Below are positions 1 to 9,680 of a stretch of DNA of 64,000 bases, one piece after another. The stretch comes from Streptomyces drozdowiczii (GTDB lineage: Bacteria > Actinomycetota > Actinomycetes > Streptomycetales > Streptomycetaceae): positions 7,192,001 to 7,256,000 of the forward strand of contig NZ_CP098740.1 of the NCBI RefSeq assembly GCF_026167665.1, given 5' to 3'. The notes under the pieces were generated by a model. The model was not told where the DNA came from. It searched no databases and was given only the letters and a program-made list of their open reading frames with translations. Both the position numbers and the translations under genes were made by a program. Position 1 is the stretch's first letter. Each line of letters begins with the position of its first letter.

Positions 1-93
1 GAGCAGCCCGGAGTTGTTCAGGCACCAGCCGCCGTCGCCCTGGACGTGGGCGTGGACGCCGTCGGCGATCTCGGTGAGCCGGCCGTCCGTCAT
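1..93 (-). CDS. MBL-fold hydrolase/cyclase-like protein, N-terminus (cut by window edge)
   Basis: Only the first 31 residues are present. The ATG directly follows the TGA of the ACP gene with no spacer, so the two are translationally coupled. The N-terminus has the pattern ADGVHAHVQGDGGWCLNNSG, which matches the start of zinc metallo-beta-lactamase-fold proteins found in type II polyketide clusters (ActIV-like second-ring cyclases and thioesterase-like relatives). The zinc ligands lie outside the window, so the role in ring closure or chain release is inference from family and context. Confidence 0.6.
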   Translation of the reverse strand, partial: MTDGRLTEIADGVHAHVQGDGGWCLNNSGLL

Positions 94-357
94 TCAGGCC
101 GCCGTCCGGGCGGCCAGCGCCCCGTTGACGAGGTCGAGGTACGCGCGCGGGGTCTGCGCCTCGTCCAGCGCCTCCTCGTCCAGCGCCACGTCGTGATCGC
201 GCTCGATGACGCCGGTGACCTGGAGCAGGGCCAGCGAGTCGTAGCCGAGGTCGAGGAAGAGGGTGTCCTGGGCGGCCTCGTCCAGCGGCACGCCCTCGTC
301 GCTGCCGGCGGCGTCGCGCAGCAGGGCGGCAAGGTCGGTCAGGTTCAGGCGGTCCAC
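94..357 (-). CDS. Acyl carrier protein of type II PKS
   Basis: An 87-residue ACP with the phosphopantetheine site DLGYDSLALLQ near residue 40, the usual size for a type II PKS carrier. It would hold the growing poly-beta-keto chain for the KS-alpha/KS-beta pair encoded just upstream. The GTG at 357 is chosen because it is preceded by AGGAGGGG at good spacing and begins the conserved helix I. An in-frame ATG at 399 would add a non-conserved tail. Its stop abuts the start of the MBL-fold gene. Confidence 0.9.
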   Translation of the reverse strand: MDRLNLTDLAALLRDAAGSDEGVPLDEAAQDTLFLDLGYDSLALLQVTGVIERDHDVALDEEALDEAQTPRAYLDLVNGALAARTAA

Positions 358-431
358 GGTGTTCCCCTCCTGGTACGGGTGTGCGTTCGGGTGGTGCATA
401 GAGGTGTACGGCGCTCAGAGATGTACGGCGC

Positions 432-1685
432 TCACGCGCGGGGCGCGCGCACCACAGCCGCCGCGTTGAAGCCGCCCCGGCCCCGGGCGAGGACCAGCGC
501 GTGCCGCAGCCGCGCCGGGCGTGGCGCACCGGTCACCAGGTCCACCGGGCAGTCGTCGGCGAGCCGCCCGACCGGTGCGCCCGGCGGGACGACCTGGTCA
601 CGCAGGGCGAGCAGGGCCGCCGCCAGATCGAGGGCGGACCCGCCCGAACCGAGGCGCCCGAACAGCGACTTCGGGGCCGTCACCGGCACCCCGTACGGGC
701 CGAAGAGCGCGGTGAGCGCGGCGGCCTCGGCGCGGTCGGCGTCCCGGTCCCCGGCGGCGTCCGCGAAGACCACGTCCACGTCCGCCGCGTCGACCCGGGC
801 GTCGGCGAGGGCGAGGCGCGCGGCGTCGAGCAGGCGGGGCGCGCCGCGTCCGGGCGCCGGGTCGAAGGTGGCGGCGCAGCCCTCGACGGTGCCGAGGACG
901 CGGGCCCCCCTGGCGTGCGCGGCGTCGCCGTCCTCCACGACGAGCAGGGCGCCGCCCTCCCCCACGACGTGCCCGGAGGCGTCGGCGGAGAACGGCAGAT
1001 AGGCGTCGGCCGGGTCGCGCCGGGTACTCAGGCCCCCGGCGGCCAGCTGGGCGGTGAGGCCCCACGGGCACACCGTCGCGTCGAAGCCTCCGGTGAGGAC
1101 GGCCCGGCCGCCCTTGCGCAGCTGGCGCCGGGCCTGGGCCATCGCGTCGAGGCCGCCCGCCTGCTCGGAGACGACGACACCGCTGGGGCCGCGCAGGCCG
1201 TGCCGGATGGAGATCTGCCCGGAGTTGGCGGCGTAGAACCAGGCGAAGGACTGGAAGGCGCCGACGTACCGGCTGCCCTTGCTCCACAGCTCCTGGAGCT
1301 CGCGCTGACCGAACTCGAAGCCGCCCGCGCCGTTGGCGGTCACGACGCCCATGCCGTACTCGGGCAGGGCCGACGGGTCGATGTCCGCGTCCGTGATGGC
1401 CTCGGCCGCCGCCGCGAGGGCGAGCCGCGTGACGCGGTCGGTCTGCGGCAGCAGCTTGGCCGGGACGTGCGCCGCGTCCTCGAAGCCGGTGACCTCGCCG
1501 GCGAGGACGGCCGGGTAGCCGGAGGCGTCGAACCGGGTGACGGGGCCGATCGCGCGGTGCCCGCGCAGGACCGCCGACCACCAGGTCTCGGTGCCGACGC
1601 CGCCGGGCGCGGCGATCCCGATGCCGGTGACGGCCGCGGTCGCGGTGCGGGCGGGGGCGTCTGTCTCCGGGGCGGTGACGGTCAT
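432..1685 (-). CDS. Ketosynthase beta subunit (chain length factor)
   Basis: A 417-residue thiolase-fold protein and partner of the KS-alpha encoded upstream. The nucleophile region reads [10 protein letters not shown], with Gln in place of the catalytic Cys, the classical mark of a chain length factor that sets polyketide length. The family features ([21 protein letters not shown]) are present. Its ATG overlaps the KS-alpha stop as ATGA (1682-1685), the usual coupling for a 1:1 heterodimer. The 74 bp to the ACP hold only its ribosome site. Confidence 0.93.
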   Translation of the reverse strand: MTVTAPETDAPARTATAAVTGIGIAAPGGVGTETWWSAVLRGHRAIGPVTRFDASGYPAVLAGEVTGFEDAAHVPAKLLPQTDRVTRLALAAAAEAITDADIDPSALPEYGMGVVTANGAGGFEFGQRELQELWSKGSRYVGAFQSFAWFYAANSGQISIRHGLRGPSGVVVSEQAGGLDAMAQARRQLRKGGRAVLTGGFDATVCPWGLTAQLAAGGLSTRRDPADAYLPFSADASGHVVGEGGALLVVEDGDAAHARGARVLGTVEGCAATFDPAPGRGAPRLLDAARLALADARVDAADVDVVFADAAGDRDADRAEAAALTALFGPYGVPVTAPKSLFGRLGSGGSALDLAAALLALRDQVVPPGAPVGRLADDCPVDLVTGAPRPARLRHALVLARGRGGFNAAAVVRAPRA

Positions 1686-2947
1686 CGGTGCGCCTCCGTC
1701 CGGGGTGCGGTGAGCACCATCGCGCTCTGGAAGCCGCCGAATCCGCTGCCGACACTGAGGACGGTGTCGGTGCGCTGCTCGCGGGCGACGAGCGGCACGT
1801 AGTCGAGGTCGCAGCTCGGGTCGGGCTCGTGGAGGTTGGCGGTGGGCGGCACGGTGTCGTGCTCGATGGCCAGCGCGCACGCGGCGATCTCCAGGGAGCC
1901 GATCGCGCCGAGCGAGTGCCCGATCATCGACTTGATCGAGCTGACGGGCACCCGGTAGGCGTGCTCGCCCAGGCTGGCCTTGAAGGCGGCCGTCTCGTGC
2001 TTGTCGTTCTGCTTCGTGCCCGAGCCGTGCGCGTTGACGTAGTCCACGGCGGACGGGTCGAGCCGCGCCTCGTCCAGGGCGGTACGGACGGCCTCCGCCA
2101 TCTCCCGCCCGTCCAGGCGCAGTCCGGTCATGTGGTACGCGTTCGAGCGGCTGGCGAACCCCGCGATCTCCGCGTACACATGCGCCCCCCGGCGCACCGC
2201 GTGCGTGTACTCCTCCAGCACGAGTACGGCGCTGCCCTCGCCGAGAACGAAGCCGCCCCGGGTCCGGTCGAAGGGGCGCGAGGCGGTCTCCGGCTCGTCG
2301 TTGCGCGCGGAGGTGGCCCGGATCGCGTCGAAGGAGGCCAGGGTGATCGGGGTGATCGGCGCCTCGGACGCACCGGCCAGCATCACGTCGGCGCTGCCCT
2401 CGCGGATGAGCTCCGCGGCGTGCCCGAGCGAGTCGAGGCCGGAGGTGCACCCGGTGGAGACGACGGCGACGGGGCCGAGCGCCCCGGCGTCCCGGGCGAC
2501 CTCGGCGGCCACGGAGCTCGGCACGAGGTAGTCCCCGAGCCGTTCCTCCGCGCGGGCCGGGTCCAGCAGCCAGTGTTCGCCGCCCTCGCTGACATGCGCG
2601 TACACCTCGTCGAGCCCGCTGCTGCACCCGACGGCGGTGCCCAGCGAGACGCCGGTGCGCTCGCCCCCGGCCGCCAGGTCGATGCCGCTGTCGGCGACGG
2701 CCTCGCGGGCGGCGGTGAGCGCGAACTGCGCGACCCGGTCCAGGCGGTGGGCATCGGCGGCGTCGAAGCCGTAGTGCGCGGGGTCGAAGTCGGCCTCGGC
2801 GGCGATCCGGGACCGGAACGACGCGGCGTCGAAGCGGGTGATGCGGCGGGTGGCGGTACGGCCCTCCGTCAGCAGCGACCAGAACGCGGCGGTGCCGGTG
2901 CCGCCCGGGGCGACCACCCCCACCCCGGTGATGACGACCCGCCTCAT
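1682..2947 (-). CDS. Ketosynthase alpha subunit, type II minimal PKS
   Basis: A 421-residue KS-alpha with the catalytic Cys in [13 protein letters not shown] (about residue 170), the His of [15 protein letters not shown], and the second Lys/His motif [16 protein letters not shown]. The sequence is very close to KS-alpha of aromatic (BIQ/angucycline-like) systems, so the product is probably an aromatic polyketide, although no ketoreductase or aromatase is inside the window. It overlaps the thioesterase stop as ATGA (2944-2947) and the KS-beta start by four bases, forming one minus-strand operon. Confidence 0.95.
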   Translation of the reverse strand: MRRVVITGVGVVAPGGTGTAAFWSLLTEGRTATRRITRFDAASFRSRIAAEADFDPAHYGFDAADAHRLDRVAQFALTAAREAVADSGIDLAAGGERTGVSLGTAVGCSSGLDEVYAHVSEGGEHWLLDPARAEERLGDYLVPSSVAAEVARDAGALGPVAVVSTGCTSGLDSLGHAAELIREGSADVMLAGASEAPITPITLASFDAIRATSARNDEPETASRPFDRTRGGFVLGEGSAVLVLEEYTHAVRRGAHVYAEIAGFASRSNAYHMTGLRLDGREMAEAVRTALDEARLDPSAVDYVNAHGSGTKQNDKHETAAFKASLGEHAYRVPVSSIKSMIGHSLGAIGSLEIAACALAIEHDTVPPTANLHEPDPSCDLDYVPLVAREQRTDTVLSVGSGFGGFQSAMVLTAPRTEAHR

Positions 2948-3708
2948 CGGACACCCGCCGGCTGCGGGGCGAGCCGCCGCACCACGCGGGCGGCGCGGCC
3001 CACCAGCCGGGGCAGCTCGTGACCCCGCAGGAAGAAGTGGTCGCCGGGCACGGTGCGGACGGCGAAGGGGCCGGTGGTCCAGGCGCGCCACTGCGCCATG
3101 GCCTCCGGCTGCGCCAGCGGGTCGTCGGCTCCGGCGACCGCGAGGACGGGGACCGTGAGCGGCCCGGCGGGCGAGGGTTCGCGGGCGGCCGTCCGCAGTT
3201 CGTGTGCGAGGACGAGGTCGTCGCGGAGCACCGGCAGCACGGTCTGGTGCCAGAAGTCGCCGGGCCGGGCGCGCGTGGGCAGGGCGCCCGCCTCGCCGAG
3301 CATGCGCAGCAGCTCCTCGTCGCCCGCCCGGCACTGGTCGGCCAGGGCGGACAGCTCGTCGGGCGGCGGGCAGGCGCCGACGACGAGCAGCGCGGGCCCC
3401 GGGAGCCCCGCCTCGTGCAGGGCCCGGGTGACGCTGTACGCGACGAGGGCGCCGAGGCTGTGCCCGTACAGGATGTACGGGGCTTCGCCGCTCTCGCCGC
3501 TCTCCCCGGTGAAGTGGGGCAGCTGGTCCGCGAGCAGGCCGGCGGGGCGGGTGAGGCGCGGCTCGGAGCGTCGGCGTTCGCGGCCGGGCAGCAGGTGCGG
3601 CACGGTCTCGACGCCGGGGCCGAGGCGCGGGCCCCAGCCGTAGAAGGCGGAGACTCCCGCTCCGGCGTGCGCGAAGCAGTGGAGCCGTACGGGCCGTTCG
3701 TCGGGCAT
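2944..3708 (-). CDS. Type II thioesterase (editing)
   Basis: A 254-residue alpha/beta-hydrolase starting with the [10 protein letters not shown] oxyanion-loop motif, the nucleophile elbow [10 protein letters not shown], the acidic residue in AGADDPL and the catalytic His in GDHFFL. These are hallmarks of TEII proteins that remove stalled or wrong acyl groups from carrier proteins. It is first in the thioesterase-KS-alpha-KS-beta operon. The ATG follows GAGAGGAC. Confidence 0.93.
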   Translation of the reverse strand: MPDERPVRLHCFAHAGAGVSAFYGWGPRLGPGVETVPHLLPGRERRRSEPRLTRPAGLLADQLPHFTGESGESGEAPYILYGHSLGALVAYSVTRALHEAGLPGPALLVVGACPPPDELSALADQCRAGDEELLRMLGEAGALPTRARPGDFWHQTVLPVLRDDLVLAHELRTAAREPSPAGPLTVPVLAVAGADDPLAQPEAMAQWRAWTTGPFAVRTVPGDHFFLRGHELPRLVGRAARVVRRLAPQPAGVR

Positions 3709-3802
3709 GGGCCGTCCTCTCGCGTAGGAGTCCGGGCCCTCGGCCTGGGCCCTCCCCGACCGCAGCCTGGCAACTCCCGCTAGAACGGTGCTGGACCTCG
3801 GC

Positions 3803-4624
3803 TCAGGCCGCGTACAGATCGAACGTGGACAGTCCGCGCGGCCCGCTGAGCACGTCGAGCGCGGGGTCGACGGTGAGCATGGCCCGGTGCAGCCGCTGCA
3901 TCTGCGGCGACGGCTCCACGCCCAGCTCCTCCACGAGTCGGAGCCTCAGCCTGCGGTAGACGTCGAGGGCGGTGGCCTGGCGGCCGGACCGGTAGAGGGC
4001 GACCATCGCCTGCGAGTGCAGCCCCTCGTGCTGGGGGTGGCGCATGATCAGGTCGGTGAGTTCGGCGAGGACCTCGGTGTGCCGGCCGCAGCGCAGATCC
4101 GCGTCGATGCGCCGCTCGACGGTGACCAGGCGGGACTCCTCCAGCCGCATCACCTCGATGTCGAGGACCGGTCCCAGCCGTACGTCGACCAGCGCGGAGC
4201 CCTGCCACATGGCGAGCGCCTCGCCGAACAGCGAGGAGGCCCGGACGTCCTCGCCCCGGTCGAAGGCGCCGCGCCCGGCCGTCACCAGCTCCTCGTAACG
4301 GTGCACGTCGACGGCGTCCGGCGGGATCTGGAGCAGGTAGCCGCCGTGCCGGGTGGCCAGGACCTCCTTGGCGGCGCCGGGGGTGTCGGGCCCCATGGCG
4401 GTGCCGAGCCGGCGGCGTAATTGGAGGATGTACGTCTGAAGGGTGGTCATGGCGCTCTGCGGCGAGTTGCTGCCCCAGATCTCCTCCATGAGGGTGGGCA
4501 CGGGCACGACGCGGCCCGGATGGAAGGCGAGCAGCGCGAGGAGCTGTCGCGGCTTGCCCGCGGTGGGCACGATCGACATCCCGTTGACCTCGGCACTCAA
4601 CGGACCCAGAACCTGTATGCGCAC
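3803..4624 (-). CDS. SARP-family pathway activator 1 (with TTA codon)
   Basis: A 273-residue AfsR/DnrI/RedD-type regulator with an OmpR-like winged helix at residues 1-95 (VLGPLSAEVNG, KPRQLLALLAFHPG, TTLQTYILQLRRRLG) and a bacterial transcriptional activation domain at 100-245. The start is GTG at 4624, preceded by GGAGGCC. Longer in-frame starts give an Arg-rich non-family tail. Leu69 is encoded by TTA (4418-4420), which predicts dependence on the bldA tRNA. It is divergent from SARP 2, so both could be controlled from the shared 304-bp gap. Target is probably the adjacent PKS operon (inference). Confidence 0.9.
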   Translation of the reverse strand: MRIQVLGPLSAEVNGMSIVPTAGKPRQLLALLAFHPGRVVPVPTLMEEIWGSNSPQSAMTTLQTYILQLRRRLGTAMGPDTPGAAKEVLATRHGGYLLQIPPDAVDVHRYEELVTAGRGAFDRGEDVRASSLFGEALAMWQGSALVDVRLGPVLDIEVMRLEESRLVTVERRIDADLRCGRHTEVLAELTDLIMRHPQHEGLHSQAMVALYRSGRQATALDVYRRLRLRLVEELGVEPSPQMQRLHRAMLTVDPALDVLSGPRGLSTFDLYAA

Positions 4625-4928
4625 GGTGGCCTCCCCAAGGACCGGCCGGGGTGGACCCGGCCGTGATCGCGTGCGCCGGCGCCTTCGCCCCCGTGGCCGA
4701 AAGCCGTCGGCGCCAGGCACGCTAGCCCCGGCCACACCGTGCGCCTCATTCTCTCGATCAGCGTTCGAGCGGCTTTCCAAGCAGGCATTGCGGCCGGATT
4801 GCGCCCCGTGGAGCGCCGTCTCGAGAACACGCAGACGACGGCTGGAGGGGCGCTCGGGCGGCCTCCCCCGGCCACCGGCCGGTCGTTACCGTCCATGCCG
4901 TGACCGGATTACGAGGGGGAGCCACCCG
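4625..4928. promoter_or_regulatory. Divergent promoter region of SARP 1 and SARP 2
   Basis: This is a 304-bp gap between two head-to-head SARP genes. It holds the ribosome sites of both (GGAGG before SARP 1, GAGGGGGA before SARP 2). I see no clear -35/-10 pair and no copy of the butyrolactone-type operator found near SARP 3 and SARP 4. Heptameric SARP boxes may be present but I cannot call them by eye. Confidence 0.4.
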
Positions 4929-5918
4929 ATGAGCGTCCTCGCCACTCCACGCCCGGATGCGGCGCGGTCCGCCGCGAACAGCCCCGTGGAGTTCCGGCTG
5001 CTGGGCCCGGTCATGGTCCACGACGCCACCGGGGGCGCGGACATCGTCCCGGCCGGTTCCAAACAGCGCGCGCTGCTCGCCGCGTTCGTCACACACGCCG
5101 GGGTGCTGCTCGACGTGGACCGGCTGGCGGCGGAGCTGTGGGACGGGGCGGACGGGGCCCCTCCCGGGAACGCGGCGAACGCGCTTCAGGCCCATGTGGC
5201 CCGGCTGCGGCGGCTGCTGCCCACGCCCGGCGACTACGGCCATGTGTGGATCAGCACCCTGCCGACGGGCTACCTGCTCGACCTGGGCGGCGCCTCCACC
5301 GACGTCCAGCGCTTCACCCGGCGCTCGTCCGAGGGGCGGGCGGCCGTCGCCACCGACCCGGCGCGGGCGGCGCAGATCCTGCACGGTGCCCTGGAGCTGT
5401 GGCGCGGACCGGCGTTGCAGGACTGCCGCAGGGGCCCGGTGTGCGCGGCGGAGGCCGACCGGCTGGACGAGATGCGGCTCACGACGCTGGAGGCGCTGTA
5501 CGAGGCGCGGCTGCGCTGCGAGCGGCACGGCGAGTGCATCGGCGACCTGGAACGGCTGACCGCCGACCACCCGCTGCGCGAGCGCTTCTACGACCTGCTC
5601 ATGGTCGCCCTGTACCGCAGCGGCCGCCAGGCGGAGGCCATCGGCGTGTACGAGCGGGCCCGGCGCCGCCTGGTCGCCGCCCTCGGCATCGAACCGGGCC
5701 CGGCGCTGCGCGGCCGCCTGGAGTCGGTGCTCACCCACTCCCCCGGCCTGGCCGCGCCCGTGGCCCCCGGCGTCCTGGACGAACTGGACCGGCTGCGCCG
5801 CCGGGTGGACGAGCTGGCCAGGCAGCAGCTGGAGCTGACCCGCCGGCTGAGCGCGGCCACGGCGGGCCCTCAGGCGACAGGTTCTCAGGCGGCGGGCTCT
5901 CAGGCGGTGGCGAGGTGA
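4929..5918 (+). CDS. SARP-family pathway activator 2
   Basis: A 329-residue SARP. The winged helix (FRLLGPVMVHDATGG, GSKQRALLAAFVTHAG, ANALQAHVARLRRLL) spans residues 20-120 and the activation domain reaches to about 270, followed by an Arg/Gln-rich helical tail absent from the other SARPs here. The ATG at 4929 follows GAGGGGGAGCC. No TTA codon was noticed, so unlike SARP 1 and SARP 4 it need not wait for bldA. Its last 19 bases overlap the convergent tandem-ACP gene. Confidence 0.9.
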   Translation: MSVLATPRPDAARSAANSPVEFRLLGPVMVHDATGGADIVPAGSKQRALLAAFVTHAGVLLDVDRLAAELWDGADGAPPGNAANALQAHVARLRRLLPTPGDYGHVWISTLPTGYLLDLGGASTDVQRFTRRSSEGRAAVATDPARAAQILHGALELWRGPALQDCRRGPVCAAEADRLDEMRLTTLEALYEARLRCERHGECIGDLERLTADHPLRERFYDLLMVALYRSGRQAEAIGVYERARRRLVAALGIEPGPALRGRLESVLTHSPGLAAPVAPGVLDELDRLRRRVDELARQQLELTRRLSAATAGPQATGSQAAGSQAVAR

Positions 5919-6420
5919 GCGGCGAGTGCGGTGAGGTCCGGGTGGTCGTGGAGGACGACGGCGCGCTCCCGTAGCCCGTACAGCCGGTTGACCGCCGTCA
6001 TGAACTCCGCGCCCGCCCGGGCGTCGACCCCCAGATCGCTGAACGGGGTGCGGGGGTCCAGGTCCCACGGATCGCAGGCCAGCACCTGCGCCAGCTCCTC
6101 GCGCAGTTCGTCGGCCGAGGGCAGCGGACGGCACGGCGGCGCGGCCGGGGCGACGACGGGAGCGGGCGCCGCCACGCACCGCGCCTCCCTCGCCACATGC
6201 AGGGCGAACGCCTCCAGGCAGGGGTGGTCCAGGACGGCCGCCCCTTGATGGCGGTGCCGAAACGGGCGTTGACGGTCGCCACGAACTCCGTGCCGAGCAG
6301 CGAGTCGAGGCCGATCTCCGGGAACGGCTGCCAGGAGCGCAGGGTGCCCGCGTCGCGCCGGATGACGTCCGCCAGCAGGCCGAGCAGCGTGGCCAGGACA
6401 TCGGCGGGGGCGGAGACCAT
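5900..6420 (-). CDS. Tandem acyl carrier protein, second domain lacks the serine (apparent frameshift)
   Basis: Two carrier domains are encoded in one gene. Domain 1 (from the ATG at 6420) has an intact site, EIGLDSLLGTEF. The frame then breaks at the CCCC run 6241-6244. Adding one base restores TAIKGAAVLDHP and continues into domain 2. There the site reads DLGVDARAGAEF, with Ala where the phosphopantetheinylated Ser should be, so domain 2 should be unable to carry a chain. The gene starts two bases after the TetR 1 stop and is probably cotranscribed with it. The break is probably a homopolymer error. The Ser loss is a clean codon change. Confidence 0.72.
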
Positions 6421-6421
6421 G

Positions 6422-7069
6422 TCACGCGGCCCGCACGGCCTCGGCCCGGGGGCGTGGCGGCACCGTGCGGTAGCGGCCGGTCCGCCCGGGGCCCACGAGC
6501 ACCGGCAGCAGCAGCTGCCAGAGCGCCCCGCCGTCCTCCGGCCGCACCCCGGCCCCGGCGGTCCGGTCCGTACCGGGCGGCGCGATTCCGTACAGCAGGG
6601 CGGCGAGCAGCGCCTCGGCGCCGTCGCCCCGGGCGTCGCCGCTCAGCTCCCCGGCCGCGTCGGCCTCGTCCAGCAGGCGCCGGGCCTCGGCGAGCCAGGC
6701 CCGGCGCAGGCCGCCGGTGCCGGCGGGCCCGTCCACACCGTCGTCGGCCAGCCGGAAGGCGGCCCGGGCGACCGGGTCGTCGCGGCGGACCAGGGTCAGC
6801 CAGTGCGTGAGGTCGATGAGGCGCTGCACCGGCCCGTCGCCGGTGGCCCGCCGCTCGTCCAGGAACTCCCCGAGCAGGGCGCTGCCGTGCAGCGCCACCG
6901 CGTCGGCCAGCGCGTCCTTCGACGGGAAGTGGAAGTACAGCGCCCCCTTGGTCACGCCCGCGGCGGCGGCGATCTGGCCGAGCGTGGCACTCGCGTACCC
7001 GCTCCGGGTGAACAGCTCCGCCGCGGCGTCGATGAGCCGGCGCCTGGTGCGCTCCGACCTCTCCTGCAT
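6422..7069 (-). CDS. TetR-family regulator 1, butyrolactone-receptor-like
   Basis: 215 residues with an N-terminal TetR HTH at 10-55 (TLGQIAAAAGVTKGALYFHF), the pattern typical of the ScbR/ArpA autoregulator-receptor group. The C-terminal ligand domain is more divergent, so this may be a pseudo-receptor that binds antibiotics or nothing. The ATG at 7069 follows GGAGGG. It lies between SARP 3 and the tandem ACP and would be expected to act on the ARE-like sites in this region (inference). Confidence 0.85.
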   Translation of the reverse strand: MQERSERTRRRLIDAAAELFTRSGYASATLGQIAAAAGVTKGALYFHFPSKDALADAVALHGSALLGEFLDERRATGDGPVQRLIDLTHWLTLVRRDDPVARAAFRLADDGVDGPAGTGGLRRAWLAEARRLLDEADAAGELSGDARGDGAEALLAALLYGIAPPGTDRTAGAGVRPEDGGALWQLLLPVLVGPGRTGRYRTVPPRPRAEAVRAA

Positions 7070-7112
7070 TTTCGCCCTCCCAGGACGTGGGACCCCTGCG
7101 CTCGGCCGGCGC

Positions 7113-7945
7113 TCAGCCGACCTGGGTCAGCCGCTCGCCGGTGTCGGCGGCGGCCGTCCCGGGTGCCGGTGCGGACCCGGCCTTCAGAATGGAGCGCTGC
7201 AGTCGTTGCAGCCCTGCGGATGGCTCGAGCCCCAGCTCACCGACGAGCCTGGTCCGCAGCCGGTGGTAGGCGTCCAGCGCCTCGCTGCGCCGGCCCGAGC
7301 GGTGCAGGGCGACCATGTAGTGGGCGTGCAGGTTCTCGTGCGTGCGGTAGCGGCTGACCAGGACCGTGAGTTCGCTCAGCAGCTCGCGGTGGCGGCCGAG
7401 GCGCAGGTCGGCGTCGATGCGCTGGTCGAGGGCGCACAGCCAGGTCTCCTCCAGGCGCCGGATCTCCATGTCCAGCCGCGGCCCCGTCCGTACGTCGACG
7501 AGGGGGAGCCGGTCCACAGGGCGAGCGCGTCGCGCAGTTCGCGTGCGGCGCGCCGGTAGTCGCCCGCGTCGCTCGTGCGGTAGCCGCAGCCCACCAGCCG
7601 TTCGAACTCGCGGACGTCGACGGTGCCGCCCGAGGTGTGCAGCACGTACCCGCCGGGGGCGGTGACCAGGACGTCCTTGGCCGTACGCGACGAGGCGTCG
7701 CCCGGGGCGCGTTCCAGGGCCGCGGCGATGAGCTCGCGCACCTGCAACACGTAGGTCTGCAAGGTGGTACGGGCACTGCGCGGCGGATTCCCGCACCACA
7801 GCTCCTCGATCAGGTCGGGCACGGAGACCACGCGGTCGGCGTGCACGGCCAGGAGCGCCAGCACCTGCCGGGCCTTCGGCGCCGTCGGGGTGACCGAGAC
7901 CCCGCCCTCGGTGACGGCCAGCGCGCCGAGTACTTCGATGTCCAT
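7113..7945 (-). CDS. SARP-family pathway activator 3 (apparent frameshift)
   Basis: The N-terminal part (MDIEVLGALAVTEGG, TTLQTYVLQVREL, GGYVLHTSGGTVDVREF) and the C-terminal part (PLVDVRTGPRLDMEI to LEPSAGLQRLQ) are both typical SARP but lie in different frames. Adding one base in the GGGGG run 7502-7506 joins them as ALWTGSPLVDVRTG, exactly the family sequence. The restored protein has about 277 residues and is close to SARP 4. The ATG at 7945 has GGGGGAG upstream. Its promoter is overlaid by an ARE-like palindrome (7981-8031). Confidence 0.82.
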
Positions 7946-7980
7946 GGTGCTCCCCCTCTTCACGCACGACTCATCAGCGA

Positions 7981-8031
7981 AGCTAAAAACAGGGCGCGCG
8001 GTTTGTCAATACCAAACCGCGTGCCCTGTTT
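7981..8031 (-). promoter_or_regulatory. SARP 3 promoter overlaid by a 19-bp-arm ARE-like palindrome
   Basis: On the minus strand, TTGACA (8009-8004) and TTAGCT (7986-7981) are exactly 17 bp apart. Covering the -35 and spacer is a near-perfect inverted repeat: arms 7987-8005 (AAACAGGGCGCGCGGTTTG) and 8013-8031 with one mismatch, and a 7-bp centre TCAATAC. The core resembles autoregulatory elements bound by butyrolactone receptors. It also lies just past the acyl-CoA carboxylase stop and could act as a terminator. SARP 4 has a related element at the same promoter position. Confidence 0.75.
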
Positions 8032-8053
8032 ACAAGGGAGATCCGGGGAGCCT

Positions 8054-9646
8054 CTACTGCGGGGGGTTGCCGTGCTTGCGGGCCGGCAGGTCGGCGTGCT
8101 TGGTGCGGAGCATCGCGAGCGAGGCGATCAGGACCTCGCGCGTCCCGGCCGGGTCGATGACGTCGTCCACGAGCCCGCGCTCGGCTGCGTAGTAAGGGTG
8201 CATCAGCTCGGTCCTGTACTCCTTGACCATGCGGGCGCGCATCGCCTCGGGGTCCTCGGCCTCCGCGATCTGCCGCCGGAAGATGACGTTGGCGGCGCCC
8301 TCGGCACCCATGACCGCGATCTCGTTGGTGGGCCAGGCGTAGGTGAGGTCCGCACCGATGGACTGGCTGTCCATGACGATGTAGGCCCCGCCGTACGCCT
8401 TGCGCAGGATCAGCGAGATACGGGGCACGGTGGCGTTGCAGTACGCGTACAGCAGTTTGGCGCCGTGCCGGATGATGCCGCCGTGCTCCTGGTCGACGCC
8501 GGGCAGGAAGCCGGGCACGTCGAGGAGCGTCACGATCGGGATGTTGAAGGCGTCGCAGAGCTGCACGAAGCGCGCGGCCTTCTCGGAAGCCTCGATGTCC
8601 AGCACCCCGGCCAGCGACTTCGGCTGGTTGGCCACGATGCCCACCACCTCGCCACCCAGCCGGGCCAGGGCGCAGATGATGTTGCGGGCCCAGCGCTCGT
8701 GGACCTCCAGATACTCGCCGTCGTCCACCAGTTCCTCGATGACCTCCGCCATGTCGTACGGGCGGTTGCCGTCCACCGGCACCAGATCGAGGAGGGTGTC
8801 CGAGCGTCGGTCGGCCGGGTCGGCGGTCGGTGCCAGGGGCGGGTTCTCGCGGTTGTTCTGCGGCAGCAGGGAGAGCAGATAGCGGACCTCGGCGATGCAG
8901 GTCTCCTCGTCGTCGTACGCGAAGTGCGCGACGCCCGAGGTCTCGGCGTGGACGTCCGCGCCGCCCAGGCCGTTCTGGGTGATCTCCTCGCCGGTGACCG
9001 CCTTCACGACGTCCGGACCGGTGATGAACATCTGCGAGGTCTCACGGACCATGAACACGAAGTCGGTGAGGGCGGGGCTGTAGGCCGCACCGCCCGCGCA
9101 CGGGCCGAGCATCACGCTGATCTGCGGGATGACCCCGGAGGCGCGCGTGTTCCGCTGGAAGATCCCGCCGTACCCGGCGAGCGCGGAAACACCCTCCTGG
9201 ATACGGGCGCCCGCGCCGTCGTTCAGGGACACCAGCGGCGCACCGGCCGAGATGGCCATGTCCATGATCTTGTGGATCTTCGTCGCGTGCGCCTCGCCCA
9301 GCGCCCCGCCGAAGATCCGGAAGTCGTGCGCGTACACGAAGACCGTCCGGCCCTCCACCGTCCCCCAACCGGTGACCACACCATCCGTGTACGGCTTCTT
9401 CGCCTCCAGACCGAAACCCGTCGCCCGGTGCCGGCGCAGCTGCTCCACCTCATGGAAGGAACCGGGGTCGAAAAGAAGCTCGATGCGCTCGCGCGCCGTC
9501 AGCTTGCCCTTGGCGTGCTGCACCTCGGTCGCCCGGTCACCGGGCCCGCGCTCCGCCGCCGCGTGGATCTCGCGCAGTTCCGCCACGCGGCCGCGGAGTC
9601 CGGCCTGCCCCAGCAGTTCCGGGACGGGGGAAGTGGTCATCGACAT
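8054..9646 (-). CDS. Acetyl/propionyl-CoA carboxylase beta (carboxyltransferase) subunit
   Basis: A 530-residue carboxyltransferase with the acyl-CoA pocket around SLNDGAGARIQEGVSALAGYG and the second-half biotin site around LILRKAYGGAYIVMDSQSIG. It makes malonyl- or methylmalonyl-CoA together with a biotinylated alpha subunit that is not in the window, so it presumably borrows the chromosomal one. The ATG at 9646 follows AGGAAGGGACC. It is paired with an epsilon subunit gene. Placement in the PKS cluster suggests dedicated extender-unit supply. Confidence 0.93.
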   Translation of the reverse strand: MSMTTSPVPELLGQAGLRGRVAELREIHAAAERGPGDRATEVQHAKGKLTARERIELLFDPGSFHEVEQLRRHRATGFGLEAKKPYTDGVVTGWGTVEGRTVFVYAHDFRIFGGALGEAHATKIHKIMDMAISAGAPLVSLNDGAGARIQEGVSALAGYGGIFQRNTRASGVIPQISVMLGPCAGGAAYSPALTDFVFMVRETSQMFITGPDVVKAVTGEEITQNGLGGADVHAETSGVAHFAYDDEETCIAEVRYLLSLLPQNNRENPPLAPTADPADRRSDTLLDLVPVDGNRPYDMAEVIEELVDDGEYLEVHERWARNIICALARLGGEVVGIVANQPKSLAGVLDIEASEKAARFVQLCDAFNIPIVTLLDVPGFLPGVDQEHGGIIRHGAKLLYAYCNATVPRISLILRKAYGGAYIVMDSQSIGADLTYAWPTNEIAVMGAEGAANVIFRRQIAEAEDPEAMRARMVKEYRTELMHPYYAAERGLVDDVIDPAGTREVLIASLAMLRTKHADLPARKHGNPPQ

Positions 9647-9680
9647 GTCGTCAGGTCCCTTCCTGGAATGCGTTGCCGCA

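Noticed and set aside
432..3773. A 1113-codon open frame on the minus strand through the KS region
   Set aside because: Its first two thirds are a GC-frame shadow of KS-alpha and thioesterase. Only the last 417 codons (KS-beta, from 1685) carry family sequence and a coupled start.
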